A stretch of DNA of 64,000 nucleotides, taken from positions 1 through 64,000 of the forward strand of contig JAHBTN010000012.1 in NCBI GenBank assembly GCA_019638575.1, written 5' to 3'. The stretch comes from Ferruginibacter sp. (GTDB lineage Bacteria > Bacteroidota > Bacteroidia > Chitinophagales > Chitinophagaceae). The translations under genes and the position numbers were made by a program. The notes beneath the pieces were generated by a model. It saw only the letters and a program-made list of their open reading frames with translations, was not told the origin of the DNA and did not search any database. Each line of letters opens with the position of its first letter. The stretch's first letter is position 1. Shown piece after piece: positions 45,250-55,010 of this stretch.

Positions 45250-46077
45250 TTAAAATAATTGCAACTGCGATGGCTTACGAAAAACCATCGCAGTTTTTTT
45301 ATCTTTTTGCTGCATGGGGTTAATTAAAAATACATCAGTGTAAGTATGCCTTGATGCAATAACTATTTTTGTTTCATCAGCATGTGGAGCAAAAAGCGAT
45401 GAAACTATTTCATGCGAATTGTTTTGCTCTGAAAGATGCGATAGGATGACATGTGATAAAAAAGGAGAGCGGTGGGTTGTAAAAAGTTCCAATGCTTCAT
45501 CATTTGACAGGTGCCCCATTCCTCCACGAATCCTGTTTTTCAGGTGCAGTGGGTACCTTCCGTTTTCCAGCATATTGCAATCATAATTCGCTTCAAGAAA
45601 TACGGCATGGCATTGCTTAAAATAATGCACCACCTGGCTGCAAACCTTTCCAAGGTCAGTCATTACAGCAACTTTAGTATCATTATAACTGATGATAAAA
45701 CTATGTGGGTCTGCAGCATCATGATATTTTGCAAAAGCTGTTATCATCAGTTCTCCAATAGCAATAGGTTTGCCTGCAATAAATGATTTGGATAAATGCT
45801 TTATTAAGTGAGGCCCGCCTGCAGCAGTTTTGGATGTAATAAAAACAGGCAACTTGTATTTATTGGCAAGCGTACTTAATCCTTTGATATGGTCGCCATG
45901 CTCATGCGAAATAAAAATAGCTTTCACTTTCCGTATATCTAGCCCCAGTTTCTTCATCCGCTTTTCTGTTTCACGGCAACTGATGCCTGCATCAATTAAA
46001 ACCGCATCGGTATCGTTTCCTACATAATAACAATTGCCATTGCTGCCCGAGTTAAGAGAAGTGATATATAAACTCAT
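45250..46077 (-). CDS. MBL-fold metallo-hydrolase, YycJ/WalJ-like
   Basis: 275 residues. The metal-binding motif HEHGDH is at about 59-64, with DAGIS and further His/Asp ligands (MTDLG, HLSNDEA). Length and pattern resemble WalJ/YycJ-like exonuclease-type proteins. A likely 5'-exonuclease or general hydrolase; the substrate is unknown. The last 11 or so codons form the hairpin of the neighbour's terminator on the other strand. Confidence 0.85.
   Translation of the reverse strand: MSLYITSLNSGSNGNCYYVGNDTDAVLIDAGISCRETEKRMKKLGLDIRKVKAIFISHEHGDHIKGLSTLANKYKLPVFITSKTAAGGPHLIKHLSKSFIAGKPIAIGELMITAFAKYHDAADPHSFIISYNDTKVAVMTDLGKVCSQVVHYFKQCHAVFLEANYDCNMLENGRYPLHLKNRIRGGMGHLSNDEALELFTTHRSPFLSHVILSHLSEQNNSHEIVSSLFAPHADETKIVIASRHTYTDVFLINPMQQKDKKTAMVFRKPSQLQLF
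45263..45300 (+). terminator. Intrinsic terminator of the prolyl oligopeptidase gene, inside the MBL gene
   Basis: AACTGCGATGG / CCATCGCAGTT perfect 11-bp stem (45263-45273 with 45285-45295) and T-run, beginning 24 nt after the peptidase stop. Confidence 0.8.
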
Positions 46078-46129
46078 AATTAAGCAAAGAAAACAATTTT
46101 AGATTTACCGGCACAGGTTTATTATTGGT

Positions 46130-46137
46130 TATTTTTG
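46130..46137 (+). promoter_or_regulatory. TAnnTTTG box of the DUF1415 gene
   Basis: TATTTTTG, 19 nt before the ATG at 46157. Confidence 0.4.
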
Positions 46138-46156
46138 ATGTACAATCAAATTATTA

Positions 46157-46702
46157 ATGATGCCTTCAACAGCAAAAGTTATTGAACAAACACAAAACTG
46201 GATAAGGGATGTAGTAATAGCATGTAACTTTTGCCCCTTTGCTGCCAATGTGGTAAAAAAGAAAACAATCTTTTACCGGGTTGAAAACAGCATATCTATG
46301 CAAACATGTCTTATGGCTTTAGACGAAGAAGTTAAACGGTTAGATAATGATGAAAGTATAGAAACAACGTTGCTTATACTTACAAATGCTACTAAAAACT
46401 TTGATGACTACCTGGATCTTTTTTCAACTGCGGAAGAATTTTTAAAACAAGAAGGATACGAAGGTATTTATCAACTGGCAAGTTTTCATCCCTTGTATTG
46501 CTTTGCAGGTGCATCAGAAGATGATGCAGCCAATTATACAAACCGGTCGCCATATCCTATGCTGCACCTTTTACGGGAATCGAGTATAGATGCGGCTTTA
46601 CTGAATTATAAAAACCCCGAGGCCATTCCCCAACGCAATATTGATTTTGCCAGGCAAAAAGGTTTGTTGTATATGCAAATGCTGAGAGAGGCCTGTTTTT
46701 AA
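46157..46702 (+). CDS. DUF1415 protein
   Basis: 181 residues, cytosolic. Shows the family opening TQNWIRDVVIACNFCPFA (with a CxxC-like CNFC pair) and the SFHPLYCFAG and NRSPYPMLHLLRE segments. Found in many bacteria; function unknown. Two ATG codons lie at 46157 and 46160. Convergent with the DUF721 gene, 30 bp apart. Confidence 0.88.
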   Translation: MMPSTAKVIEQTQNWIRDVVIACNFCPFAANVVKKKTIFYRVENSISMQTCLMALDEEVKRLDNDESIETTLLILTNATKNFDDYLDLFSTAEEFLKQEGYEGIYQLASFHPLYCFAGASEDDAANYTNRSPYPMLHLLRESSIDAALLNYKNPEAIPQRNIDFARQKGLLYMQMLREACF

Positions 46703-46732
46703 ATGAAAAAGTTATTTAAGTAAGCTATAGAA

Positions 46733-47014
46733 CTATTTTACCAGCACATCTGTAATTGCTTTTTCGCCAAGCGATTCATTTATTCTTTCAATAATCTTTT
46801 CTTTTTGGTAAAGCAGTTCATTTTTTAAAGGGGCCACAGTTGTGCTGATAATTAAAGTGCTGTTGATGATTTGAATTTTATCGGTGTATTTAGCCACCGT
46901 TTTACCCATCAACTGTTCCCAAACATCTTCAATACATAATGCCTGAATGCCGTTTTTAAGACGACTCTTCTGTAAAAATTGTTGTATTGCATCCTGTAAA
47001 GAAATTTCTGCCAT
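46733..47014 (-). CDS. DUF721 (DciA-like) protein
   Basis: 93 residues. The short KH-like core with conserved WEQLMGKTVAKYT and LKNELLYQKEKIIERINE. DUF721 proteins are related to DciA, a loader of replicative helicase in bacteria lacking DnaC/DnaI; this short form fits. 82 bp downstream of recF on the same strand, matching a replication/repair context. Confidence 0.82.
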   Translation of the reverse strand: MAEISLQDAIQQFLQKSRLKNGIQALCIEDVWEQLMGKTVAKYTDKIQIINSTLIISTTVAPLKNELLYQKEKIIERINESLGEKAITDVLVK

Positions 47015-47096
47015 ACAATAAAATTAATCAATAAAAACGATTAAGAAATGTTTTGTAAATGCAGCTCTGCTTATTTTAAACAAACATTCATCTTCA

Positions 47097-48179
47097 TCAC
47101 AATTCTATAAGCTGGTAATTAACCTGCAGTTTTTCAAATGCCTGTTGCAGCCTGTCGGTATGCGTATCGGTAATAAACACCTGTCCTTCATTTTCATTAC
47201 AAACCCAATGCAGTAGTTGTTGCATACGGTTATCGTCAAGCTTTTCAAAAACATCATCCAACAGCAGGAGGGGGGCAAACCCCTTGTTTGCCTTCAACAG
47301 TTCAAACTCTGCCAGTTTCAATGCAAACAATAAACTTTTTCGTTGTCCCTGCGAAGCAGTTGTTTTAAACACTTGTCCATCCAGTTTAAAAATTAAATCA
47401 TCTTTGTGAATACCGGCATTGCTGCGTTGCAATAAAAAATCTTTTTGCCTGAAATTGTTCAGCAAGTCGTAAAAACCGCTGCCATGCAAACTACTTTCAT
47501 ATTCCATTGTAATATTTTCTTTGTTACCAGCAATCAGCTTATAAAATTTTTCTACCAGCGGAATCAATGCTGCAGTAAAAGCTTTTCTTTTATCATAAAT
47601 AAAATTCCCTGGTTCAACTAATTGTTCATCCAGCACTTCCAAAAGCGGCCAGTCGGTTTTTCCCTGTTCGGTAAAGCGTTTAAGCAAACTGTTGCGTTGT
47701 TGTAACACCTTATTATAAGTAACCAGGTTTTGCAGGTATCGGACATCTACCTGGCAAAGCACCATATCCATAAACCTTCTTCTTTCTTCACTGCCACCCA
47801 TTATCATTCCAACATCATCGGGTGCAATCATAACAGCCGGGAACTTACCAATATGTTCCGAAAATTTTCCATAAGGCATATCATTCAGCAACAGTTCTTT
47901 TTTACCGGCAATCCTGTTGATGCAAACTATCTTTTGTTGTTCCTTGCTGTTATCAAAAAATGTTTCCAGCCTAAACCCATCATTATTGAACCGGATATTT
48001 AACCCATCGGTTTTTAAAAAATAACTTTTTGCAAAGCAACAGTAATAGATAGCATCAAGCAAATTGGTTTTGCCCTTGCCATTTAAGCCGCAAACAGCAA
48101 CAACTCTTTCAGAAAAATCAAAAGAGGTAAACTGGTAATTTTTAAATTGAGTAAGGGATATTTTTTTAAGCTGCAACAT
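47097..48179 (-). CDS. recF: DNA replication/repair protein RecF
   Basis: 360 residues from ATG 48179 (a TTG 12 nt upstream is in frame). Walker A GLNGKGKTNLLDA, ABC signature TASQGQRKSLL and Walker B LLLLDDVFEKLDD are clear. It loads RecA at gaps in damaged DNA. Upstream of DUF721 in a likely two-gene unit and divergent from pdhA. Confidence 0.95.
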   Translation of the reverse strand: MLQLKKISLTQFKNYQFTSFDFSERVVAVCGLNGKGKTNLLDAIYYCCFAKSYFLKTDGLNIRFNNDGFRLETFFDNSKEQQKIVCINRIAGKKELLLNDMPYGKFSEHIGKFPAVMIAPDDVGMIMGGSEERRRFMDMVLCQVDVRYLQNLVTYNKVLQQRNSLLKRFTEQGKTDWPLLEVLDEQLVEPGNFIYDKRKAFTAALIPLVEKFYKLIAGNKENITMEYESSLHGSGFYDLLNNFRQKDFLLQRSNAGIHKDDLIFKLDGQVFKTTASQGQRKSLLFALKLAEFELLKANKGFAPLLLLDDVFEKLDDNRMQQLLHWVCNENEGQVFITDTHTDRLQQAFEKLQVNYQLIEL

Positions 48180-48404
48180 TGAGGGCTGCAAGATACCTGA
48201 ATATTAAAACAGCTACAAATCATTTGACGTCAAAATGGGTGTAGGCAAATGCAGGTTAGTGATAAAAGGCTATCATCTAACAAATACATTTCAAATATGG
48301 GTAATTGGTTGCTAATTTTACTGTTGATGGCAGGCGTTTATAAGCCTGTATCTTCAAATCAAAAATCAGCCTGTTCAGGGTATCTCAAATTGGCATTTCT
48401 CCCT

Positions 48405-48412
48405 TATCTTTG
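48405..48412 (+). promoter_or_regulatory. TAnnTTTG box of pdhA
   Basis: TATCTTTG, 21 nt before the TTG start at 48434. Confidence 0.45.
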
Positions 48413-48433
48413 CTCCTCAAAATTTAAAACCCA

Positions 48434-49426
48434 TTGGCTACAAAATTTTCAAAAGAAACGTATTTATATTGGTACGAACTGATGCTGCTTTTGCGCCGCT
48501 TTGAAGAAAAGACAGGCCAGTTGTACGGCATGCAAAAAATTCGTGGTTTTTGCCACTTATACATTGGGCAGGAAGCTGTTGCTGCAGGATGTATGACTGC
48601 AACAACCCCCGATGATAAATTCATTACCGCTTACCGTGACCATGCCCTTGCCATTGCCAAAGGCGTATCGGCAAAAAGTTGTATGGCCGAACTGTATGGC
48701 AAAGCCACCGGATGCAGTAAAGGAAAGGGTGGCAGTATGCACTTTTTTGGGTTAAAAGAAAATTTCTTTGGCGGCCACGGTATTGTGGGCGCACAAATAG
48801 GTACAGGCGCCGGCCTTGCATTTGCCGAACGCTACCGTGATACAAAAAATGTGGTGCTTTGTTTTTTTGGCGATGGCGCTGCAAGGCAGGGCATGCTGCA
48901 CGAAACATTTAATATGGCGATGCTTTGGTCGCTGCCGGTTGTTTTTATTTGCGAAAACAACCACTATGCCATGGGTACATCGGTAGCCCGTACCAGTAAA
49001 ACACTTGATATTTATAAACTTGCCGATGCTTATGAAATGCCAAGCGATAGTGTTGACGGTATGAGTCCCGAAGCAGTACATGATGCCGTATTAAGGGCTG
49101 CTGATCGTGCCAGGGAAAAAGGCGGGCCAACCTTACTTGAAATTAAAACATACCGCTATAAAGGGCACAGTATGAGCGACCCACAAAAATATCGTACCAA
49201 GGAAGAATTGGAAGAATACAAGGAAAAAGACCCTATTGACCATGTTTTGAACATATTGAAAACCCAATACAAGGTTAAGGATGAACAAATAAATGAAATT
49301 ATAGAAAGGGTGAGAAAAGAAGTGGAAGAATCGGTAGAGTTTGCTGAAGAAAGCCCTTGGCCCGATGACAATGAATTACTGAAAGACGTATATATACAGG
49401 AAGATTATCCATTCATAACTGATTAA
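48434..49426 (+). CDS. pdhA: Pyruvate dehydrogenase E1 component, alpha subunit
   Basis: 330 residues. Thiamine-diphosphate motif GDGAARQGMLHE through ICENN, the HIVGAQ segment before it, and the YRYKGHSMSDPQKYR phosphorylation-loop-like region. It decarboxylates pyruvate as an alpha2beta2 E1. Starts at TTG 48434: no ATG is upstream in frame, and the A-T-K-F-S-K-E-T-Y beginning matches my recollection of family N-termini. The E1 beta gene is not adjacent. Confidence 0.93.
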   Translation: MATKFSKETYLYWYELMLLLRRFEEKTGQLYGMQKIRGFCHLYIGQEAVAAGCMTATTPDDKFITAYRDHALAIAKGVSAKSCMAELYGKATGCSKGKGGSMHFFGLKENFFGGHGIVGAQIGTGAGLAFAERYRDTKNVVLCFFGDGAARQGMLHETFNMAMLWSLPVVFICENNHYAMGTSVARTSKTLDIYKLADAYEMPSDSVDGMSPEAVHDAVLRAADRAREKGGPTLLEIKTYRYKGHSMSDPQKYRTKEELEEYKEKDPIDHVLNILKTQYKVKDEQINEIIERVRKEVEESVEFAEESPWPDDNELLKDVYIQEDYPFITD

Positions 49427-49475
49427 GAAAAACAAACACACAATCATCATAATTAAAAATTCACAATTAAATTAA

Positions 49476-50198
49476 ATGGCAGATAAGAAAAAAAATGCAG
49501 CAACAACCGAAGCTGCAGATGTAGTAGAAAGGGCTAAAGGCTTTTGGGCAGCATACAGTAAACATATCATAATCATAGGCTCTGTAGTAATAGCAGCACT
49601 GGCTGGATACCTGGGATACAAGAACTTCATTTCTATCCCCAACGAAAAAACAGCCAGCGACCTAATTTTTCCGGCAGAGAAATTATTTGGCACCATGGCA
49701 AGCTCATCATCTTATAATAAAGACACGGTGAACATGGTTTTAAATGGTGATAAAGCAAAAGGTATTACAGGCTTACTAAAGATTGCAGGCAGTTACAGCA
49801 GCACCAAATCGGGCAACCGTGCACAATATATGATTGGCGCCTGTTACCTGCAGTTGAAACAATATGACAAAGCCATAAAACATTTAAAAGAATTTGACGC
49901 CAATGGTGCAACACAAATACAAAGTAAAGCCTACATTTTACTGGGCCATGCATATTCTGAACAGAAAAAAACCGGTGATGCTTTGGATTATTATAAAAAA
50001 GCAGGTTCTATTTCTGGTTTAGATGATGGTATGGCATCAGAAGCTTTATTTATTGCAGGCAGGTATGCAGATGCCATTGGTAAATCAAAAGAAGCTATTG
50101 AGATATTTAAAAATATTAAAGATAAATATCCCACCAGCCAGCATGTTAGCACTGGCGATGTTGATAAATACCTGGCTTATCTTGGTGTTACAAAATAA
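49476..50198 (+). CDS. TPR protein with N-terminal membrane anchor (YfgM-like)
   Basis: 240 residues. TM helix at about 28-47 after a Lys/Ala-rich cytosolic start, then a row of TPR-like helices (LQLKQYDKAIKHLKEF, GDALDYYKKAGSIS, GKSKEAIEIFKNIKDKYP). Likely a periplasm-facing scaffold, like YfgM, which helps protein secretion; that is an inference from layout only. 49 bp after pdhA and 55 bp before ribH; the TPR-ribH pairing is familiar from other Bacteroidota. Confidence 0.8.
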   Translation: MADKKKNAATTEAADVVERAKGFWAAYSKHIIIIGSVVIAALAGYLGYKNFISIPNEKTASDLIFPAEKLFGTMASSSSYNKDTVNMVLNGDKAKGITGLLKIAGSYSSTKSGNRAQYMIGACYLQLKQYDKAIKHLKEFDANGATQIQSKAYILLGHAYSEQKKTGDALDYYKKAGSISGLDDGMASEALFIAGRYADAIGKSKEAIEIFKNIKDKYPTSQHVSTGDVDKYLAYLGVTK

Positions 50199-50253
50199 TT
50201 ATGAAGTTTGTAATTGTTATGGGTAATACCATTAATCATTTTACAACAACATT

Positions 50254-50745
50254 ATGTCAGTAAACTCATCAAATTTATATAATACAACAGGCATCCGGTT
50301 ACCAAAGGATGCCTGTGTTGTAATTGTACGCACCCTTTGGAATGCAGCTACAATTGATAAACTGGAAGCTGGATGTTTAAAAATTTTAAAAGAAAACAAT
50401 GTTCAATACAAATTAATACAGGTGCCGGGCGCATTTGAAATTACTTTTGCCATAAAAAAATACTGGGAGCAGCATAAATATAAAGAAGACAAACCCCATG
50501 CTTTTATTGCACTGGGATGTGTATTAAGAGGAGATACACCACATTTTGAGTATGTTTGCCATGCAGTAACCGATGGCATATTGCAACTTAACCTGCAACT
50601 ACCGGTGCCAACAATATTTGGAATATTAACAGTAGAAAACCAACAACAAATTGACGAGCGTACCGGCGGCAATCATGGCCATAAAGGAGAGGAGGCTGCA
50701 GCCTCTGCCATTCAAATGATGGCAATGGTAGAAAGTTTTAAATAA
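50254..50745 (+). CDS. ribH: 6,7-dimethyl-8-ribityllumazine synthase
   Basis: 163 residues. PGAFEITFA and LGCVLRGDTPHFEYVCHAVTDGI are the family signatures, including the catalytic His. Makes the riboflavin precursor lumazine. Six bp before the lipoprotein gene, likely co-transcribed. Confidence 0.95.
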   Translation: MSVNSSNLYNTTGIRLPKDACVVIVRTLWNAATIDKLEAGCLKILKENNVQYKLIQVPGAFEITFAIKKYWEQHKYKEDKPHAFIALGCVLRGDTPHFEYVCHAVTDGILQLNLQLPVPTIFGILTVENQQQIDERTGGNHGHKGEEAAASAIQMMAMVESFK

Positions 50746-50750
50746 TAAAC

Positions 50751-51188
50751 ATGAAGTATTTCTTATCTTTTCTTTTCATCTTTTCATTTGCTGCTTGTAA
50801 TGATACAACTACCGGTGATGATTTAACAAAAAATGATACAGTTACTGCTGAAACAAAAGCCGACTCCATCAACAACTATATCCATAAATTTTCTGATACA
50901 GCGCTTGAAAAAAAGATTACAGCAGCATTATTAAAACTGCCCTTTGTTATAAAAAGCAATAATTATATTGATTCATTCAGTAATCATACTCATGGTATTT
51001 CTTTTATGATGGATGAACCAACAGAGGATGAGCCCGATATATCGGTACTGGCTGGTTACAATGGCGAACAAAGATTTGAAACTTATTACCATTTTTTTGT
51101 AAACCCCAAAACGCTTGAAATACAAGTGTACGATCCTGTAACAGATGCCAGGCTTTCGCTTAAAGAATACCAGAAGAAACAGAAATAA
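50751..51188 (+). CDS. Small lipoprotein, unknown
   Basis: 145 residues. Lipobox FAAC (Cys16), then a Thr/Asp-rich linker. The compact alpha/beta domain resembles small periplasmic domains with a conserved Tyr/Phe pattern (ISVLAGYNGEQRFETYYHF); no family named. Between ribH and the Fe-S protein with 5- and 3-bp gaps, so in one transcript. Confidence 0.68.
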   Translation: MKYFLSFLFIFSFAACNDTTTGDDLTKNDTVTAETKADSINNYIHKFSDTALEKKITAALLKLPFVIKSNNYIDSFSNHTHGISFMMDEPTEDEPDISVLAGYNGEQRFETYYHFFVNPKTLEIQVYDPVTDARLSLKEYQKKQK

Positions 51189-51191
51189 ATT

Positions 51192-51914
51192 ATGAAGGTC
51201 CAGATTTTTATACCTTGTTTTATTGATCAGCTTTATCCGCAAACAGCTTTTAACATGGTAAAAGTTTTGGAAAAAGCATGCGGCGATGTTGTGTATAATA
51301 CCAACCAAACCTGTTGTGGCCAGCCAGCTTTTAATGCTGGTTTCTGGGATGAATCAAGGGCCGTGTGCAGCAAATTCCTGAAAGATTTTGAAGGGGTTGA
51401 TTATATAGTGGCCCCAAGTGCAAGCTGTGTTGGTTTTGTTCGTAATTATTACAGCAAGATATTTGATAACTCGGCGCAGCACAACCAGGTGAAAGATTTA
51501 AGTAAACGCATTTTTGAATTCAGCGAATTTTTAACCGACATATTGAAGATTGAAAACTTTAATGCAGAACTGAATGGCAAAGCCACTTATCACGACAGTT
51601 GCGCCGCCTTACGTGAATGCAAAATAAAAACCGGCCCACGCAAACTGCTTAGCCATGTTAAAGGGCTCGAGCTTATTGAAATGAAAGATGTGGAAACATG
51701 CTGTGGATTTGGTGGCACTTTTTCGGTTAAGTTTGATGCCATATCTGCTGCTATGGCCGACCAAAAAATAAATAACGCACTTGATACCGGCGCCCAATAT
51801 ATCATCTCTACCGACCTCAGTTGCCTGATGCAGCTTGATGGATTTATACAACACAAAAATTTGCCTATAAAGACTATGCATATAGCCGATGTGCTTGCAA
51901 ACGGATGGGAATAA
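51192..51914 (+). CDS. LutA/YkgE-like (Fe-S)-binding oxidoreductase subunit
   Basis: 240 residues with two CCG domains: CCGQPAFNAG (about 37-46) and CCGFGGTFSVK (about 170-180), plus other conserved Cys (PSASCVGFV, HDSCAAL). This is the LutA subunit type, part of lactate-utilisation LutABC, which binds Fe-S clusters. lutB and lutC are not nearby, so the role in lactate oxidation is only inferred. Last gene of the ribH run. Confidence 0.88.
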   Translation: MKVQIFIPCFIDQLYPQTAFNMVKVLEKACGDVVYNTNQTCCGQPAFNAGFWDESRAVCSKFLKDFEGVDYIVAPSASCVGFVRNYYSKIFDNSAQHNQVKDLSKRIFEFSEFLTDILKIENFNAELNGKATYHDSCAALRECKIKTGPRKLLSHVKGLELIEMKDVETCCGFGGTFSVKFDAISAAMADQKINNALDTGAQYIISTDLSCLMQLDGFIQHKNLPIKTMHIADVLANGWE

Positions 51915-52079
51915 AGCAGGTTATTTATTAGTAAGATTTTTACAAAAAACCAGTTTATTTATTGCTGAATAAATCTATCCACATCTACCCAAAAAATGTG
52001 TGAAAATACCCCTTAAAAACATGCGGTTTTAAGCCAAATTACGGGCATATTTTGGTAACTTCGCTGTCTATAAAATTAT

Positions 52080-54701
52080 ATGGAAAACAACGAGAATTTG
52101 AACGAAGAAAACCAGCAATCCGGAAGCGCCGATTTTAATAACCGTGGGCGTATAATACCGGTAAATCTTGAGGAGCAAATGAAGACTTCCTATATCGATT
52201 ACTCTATGAGTGTAATTGTAGGAAGGGCATTGCCAGATGTACGAGATGGGTTGAAACCTGTTCACCGCCGTGTTTTATATGGCATGAACGAACTGGGCAA
52301 TAACAGCAATAAACCTTACAAAAAATCGGCCCGTATTGTGGGTGAGGTGATGGGTAAATACCATCCGCATGGTGATAAAGCCATATATGATACAATGGTG
52401 CGTATGGCACAAGATTGGGCTATGCGATACAAATTGGTAGATGGGCAGGGTAATTTTGGCAGCGAAGACGGCGACCCCCCGGCTGCTATGCGTTATACCG
52501 AGGTGAGAATGGAAAAAATTGCCGAGGCTATGCTGGAAGATATCGAAAAGGAAACGGTAGACTACCAGCTTAATTTCGACGATTCGTTACAGGAACCAAC
52601 AGTATTGCCTACACGAATTCCGCAATTATTGGTAAACGGTAGCAGTGGTATTGCCGTAGGTATGGCTACCAATATGATGCCGCATAATTTAAGCGAAGTA
52701 GTGGATGGATGTATTGCCTATATAGCTAATAAAGAAATTACGGCAGAAGAACTCATCAAATTTGTAAAGGGTCCCGATTTCCCAACAGGTGGAATTATTT
52801 ATGGATTTGAAGGTGTAAAAGAAGGTTTATTAACCGGGCGTGGAAGGGTAGTGTTACGTGGTAAAGTAGAGATTGAAGTAGGGAAAAATGGAAGGGAAAA
52901 GTTAGTTATAACACAAGTTCCTTACCAGGTAAATCGTGATGCATTAACTGCAAAAATTGGTGAATTAATAAATGATAAAGCTATTGAAGGGATTGCCGAT
53001 GTAAACAATGAAAGCAACAACAAGGAAGGCACCCGTGTGGTAGTGGAACTAAAGAAAGATGCGGTAGCACAGGTTGTTATTAATCACCTGTATAAACAAA
53101 CCGAATTACAAACATCATTTGGTATTAATAATGTAGCACTGGTTAGAGGAAGGCCAAAAGTTTTAAACCTAAAAGAACTTATCAGTGAATTTGTACAATT
53201 CCGTCATGAAATAGTAGTTAGGCGTACCCAGTACGAATTACGTAAAGCCGAAGAAAGAGCACATATACTGGAAGGATACATCATTGCTTTGGATAACCTG
53301 GATGCAGTTATTAAACTCATTCGTGAATCGGCAACACCAACAATTGCCCAGGAAGGGTTGATGACCCAGTTTGGCATGAGCGAAATTCAGGCAAAAGCTG
53401 TTCTGGAACTACGCCTGCAAAGGTTAACCGGAATGGAGATTAATAAAATTCGTGAAGAACATGCAGAAATACTGAAACTGATTGAACATTTAAAAATGAT
53501 ATTGGCCAATGAAGACCTGCGATACGATATCATTAAAAAGGAACTGGAAGAAGTAAAAGCCAAATTTGGCGACGAGCGGAAGTCGGAAATAGTATATGTG
53601 GGAGATGAGATTAATATGCTTGACCTTATTGAAGATGAAGATGTTGTGGTAACTATTTCACATTTAGGTTATATTAAGCGAACTTCAGCTACAGAGTATC
53701 GCCAGCAGCGGCGTGGAGGCCGTGGAGCCAAAGGAAGCAGTACCCGGGAAGAAGATTATATAGAACATTTGTTTGTAGCCAGCACACATAGCAGTTTACT
53801 ATTCTTTACCGAAATGGGCAGATGTTTTTGGTTAAAAGTGTACGAAATACCCGAAGGCGATAAAACAAGTAAGGGCAGGGCGCTTCAAAACATGATTCAG
53901 ATACCACCTGAGGATAATGTAAGAGCAATTATTGATATTAAGAGTTTTGAAGATGAAGAATTTGTAAAAAATCATTATATTTTATTATGTACCAAGCAGG
54001 GTATAATAAACAAATCAAGACTTAAAGATTTTAGCCGCCCTCGTCAAAATGGTATTAATGCAATAACTATCAATGAAGGAGACCAATTAATAGAAGCAAA
54101 ATTAACAGATGGTAATTGTGAAATAATGATGGCTGTTAAAAGTGGCCGAGCAATACGATTCCCGGAAGAAAAAGTAAGGCCAACCGGGCGTGGAGGCATT
54201 GGTGTTAGAGGAATTGATGTAGATGATTCAACAGACGAGGTAGTAGGTATGATTTGCGTAAATAAAGAGGATAAAGAAAGTACCGTATTAGTGGTTAGCG
54301 AAAAGGGATATGGTAAAAGGACCTTCCTTGATGACCCAGAAACAGGTGAAAACAATTACCGTATTACCAACCGTGGCGGAAAAGGAGTAAAAACAATTAA
54401 TGTTACTGCCAAAACCGGCTCACTGGTTGGCTTACTGGCTGTAACTGAAGCACACGACCTGATGATAACTTGTGTAAGTGGCATCACCATTCGTATGCCG
54501 GTATCACAAATTAGCGAACAGGGCCGGGCAACGCAAGGTGTTAAACTTATAAAGGTTGACGAAGGTGATGAGATTGCAGCCATCACTAAATTGGCTGAAA
54601 AAGAGGAAGAAGAAGAAAACTTACAAGATGATTCAGAAAATGATAATACCAATGAAAATACAAAATCGACAGATGCTCCCGAATCAGAAAATGAATCATA
54701 A
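52080..54701 (+). CDS. gyrA: DNA gyrase subunit A
   Basis: 873 residues. Active-site Tyr in AMRYTEVRM (about 130), winged-helix YHPHGD region, and the GyrA box QRRGGRG at about 541, which separates it from ParC. C-terminal domain is the six-bladed DNA-wrapping propeller, and the tail is strongly acidic (EEEEEN-type). Introduces negative supercoils with GyrB. Followed by a terminator. Confidence 0.96.
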   Translation: MENNENLNEENQQSGSADFNNRGRIIPVNLEEQMKTSYIDYSMSVIVGRALPDVRDGLKPVHRRVLYGMNELGNNSNKPYKKSARIVGEVMGKYHPHGDKAIYDTMVRMAQDWAMRYKLVDGQGNFGSEDGDPPAAMRYTEVRMEKIAEAMLEDIEKETVDYQLNFDDSLQEPTVLPTRIPQLLVNGSSGIAVGMATNMMPHNLSEVVDGCIAYIANKEITAEELIKFVKGPDFPTGGIIYGFEGVKEGLLTGRGRVVLRGKVEIEVGKNGREKLVITQVPYQVNRDALTAKIGELINDKAIEGIADVNNESNNKEGTRVVVELKKDAVAQVVINHLYKQTELQTSFGINNVALVRGRPKVLNLKELISEFVQFRHEIVVRRTQYELRKAEERAHILEGYIIALDNLDAVIKLIRESATPTIAQEGLMTQFGMSEIQAKAVLELRLQRLTGMEINKIREEHAEILKLIEHLKMILANEDLRYDIIKKELEEVKAKFGDERKSEIVYVGDEINMLDLIEDEDVVVTISHLGYIKRTSATEYRQQRRGGRGAKGSSTREEDYIEHLFVASTHSSLLFFTEMGRCFWLKVYEIPEGDKTSKGRALQNMIQIPPEDNVRAIIDIKSFEDEEFVKNHYILLCTKQGIINKSRLKDFSRPRQNGINAITINEGDQLIEAKLTDGNCEIMMAVKSGRAIRFPEEKVRPTGRGGIGVRGIDVDDSTDEVVGMICVNKEDKESTVLVVSEKGYGKRTFLDDPETGENNYRITNRGGKGVKTINVTAKTGSLVGLLAVTEAHDLMITCVSGITIRMPVSQISEQGRATQGVKLIKVDEGDEIAAITKLAEKEEEEENLQDDSENDNTNENTKSTDAPESENES

Positions 54702-54730
54702 AATTTTCTTTTAAATATATAAGGTTAAAA

Positions 54731-54768
54731 AGAATGTTGCCTAATAGTAATGGGCAACATTCTTTTTA
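54731..54768 (+). terminator. Intrinsic terminator of gyrA
   Basis: AGAATGTTGCC / GGCAACATTCT perfect stem (54731-54741 with 54753-54763) and a T-run. Confidence 0.85.
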
Positions 54769-54954
54769 TATAGAGGGTAGTGTCTCAAGTATCAAAATTT
54801 TTTATTTAACATAATATTAATTATAAGTAAATTAGTTTTTCTTACTAGTCAACAGGATTGAATATTTTAGTTAAACTGCAGCAATAATTTTAAGTGCAAT
54901 TATAAGCAGATGCTGAAAACTCTATTTACTTATAATTTCAGAAAATTATGAAGC

Positions 54955-54988
54955 ATAAAAAAATCCTCCGGAAAACGCTGGAGGATTT
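54955..54988 (-). terminator. Intrinsic terminator of rpoD
   Basis: AAATCCTCC / GGAGGATTT stem (54961-54969 with 54980-54988); the T-run on the minus strand extends to about 54957. Lies 22 nt past the rpoD stop. Confidence 0.8.
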
Positions 54989-55010
54989 TACTTTTTTATT
55001 TATTATGGAA

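Larger units (their letters stand above)
54702..55010. other. 309-bp spacer between gyrA and rpoD
   Basis: Holds the gyrA terminator (54731-54768) and the rpoD terminator (54955-54988), which face each other. The AT-rich stretch 54769-54954 between them has no feature I can support. Confidence 0.7.

Noticed and set aside
48249-48482. 77-residue ORF upstream of pdhA
   Set aside because: It overlaps the pdhA start and promoter box in another frame and resembles nothing; most of it is intergenic DNA.
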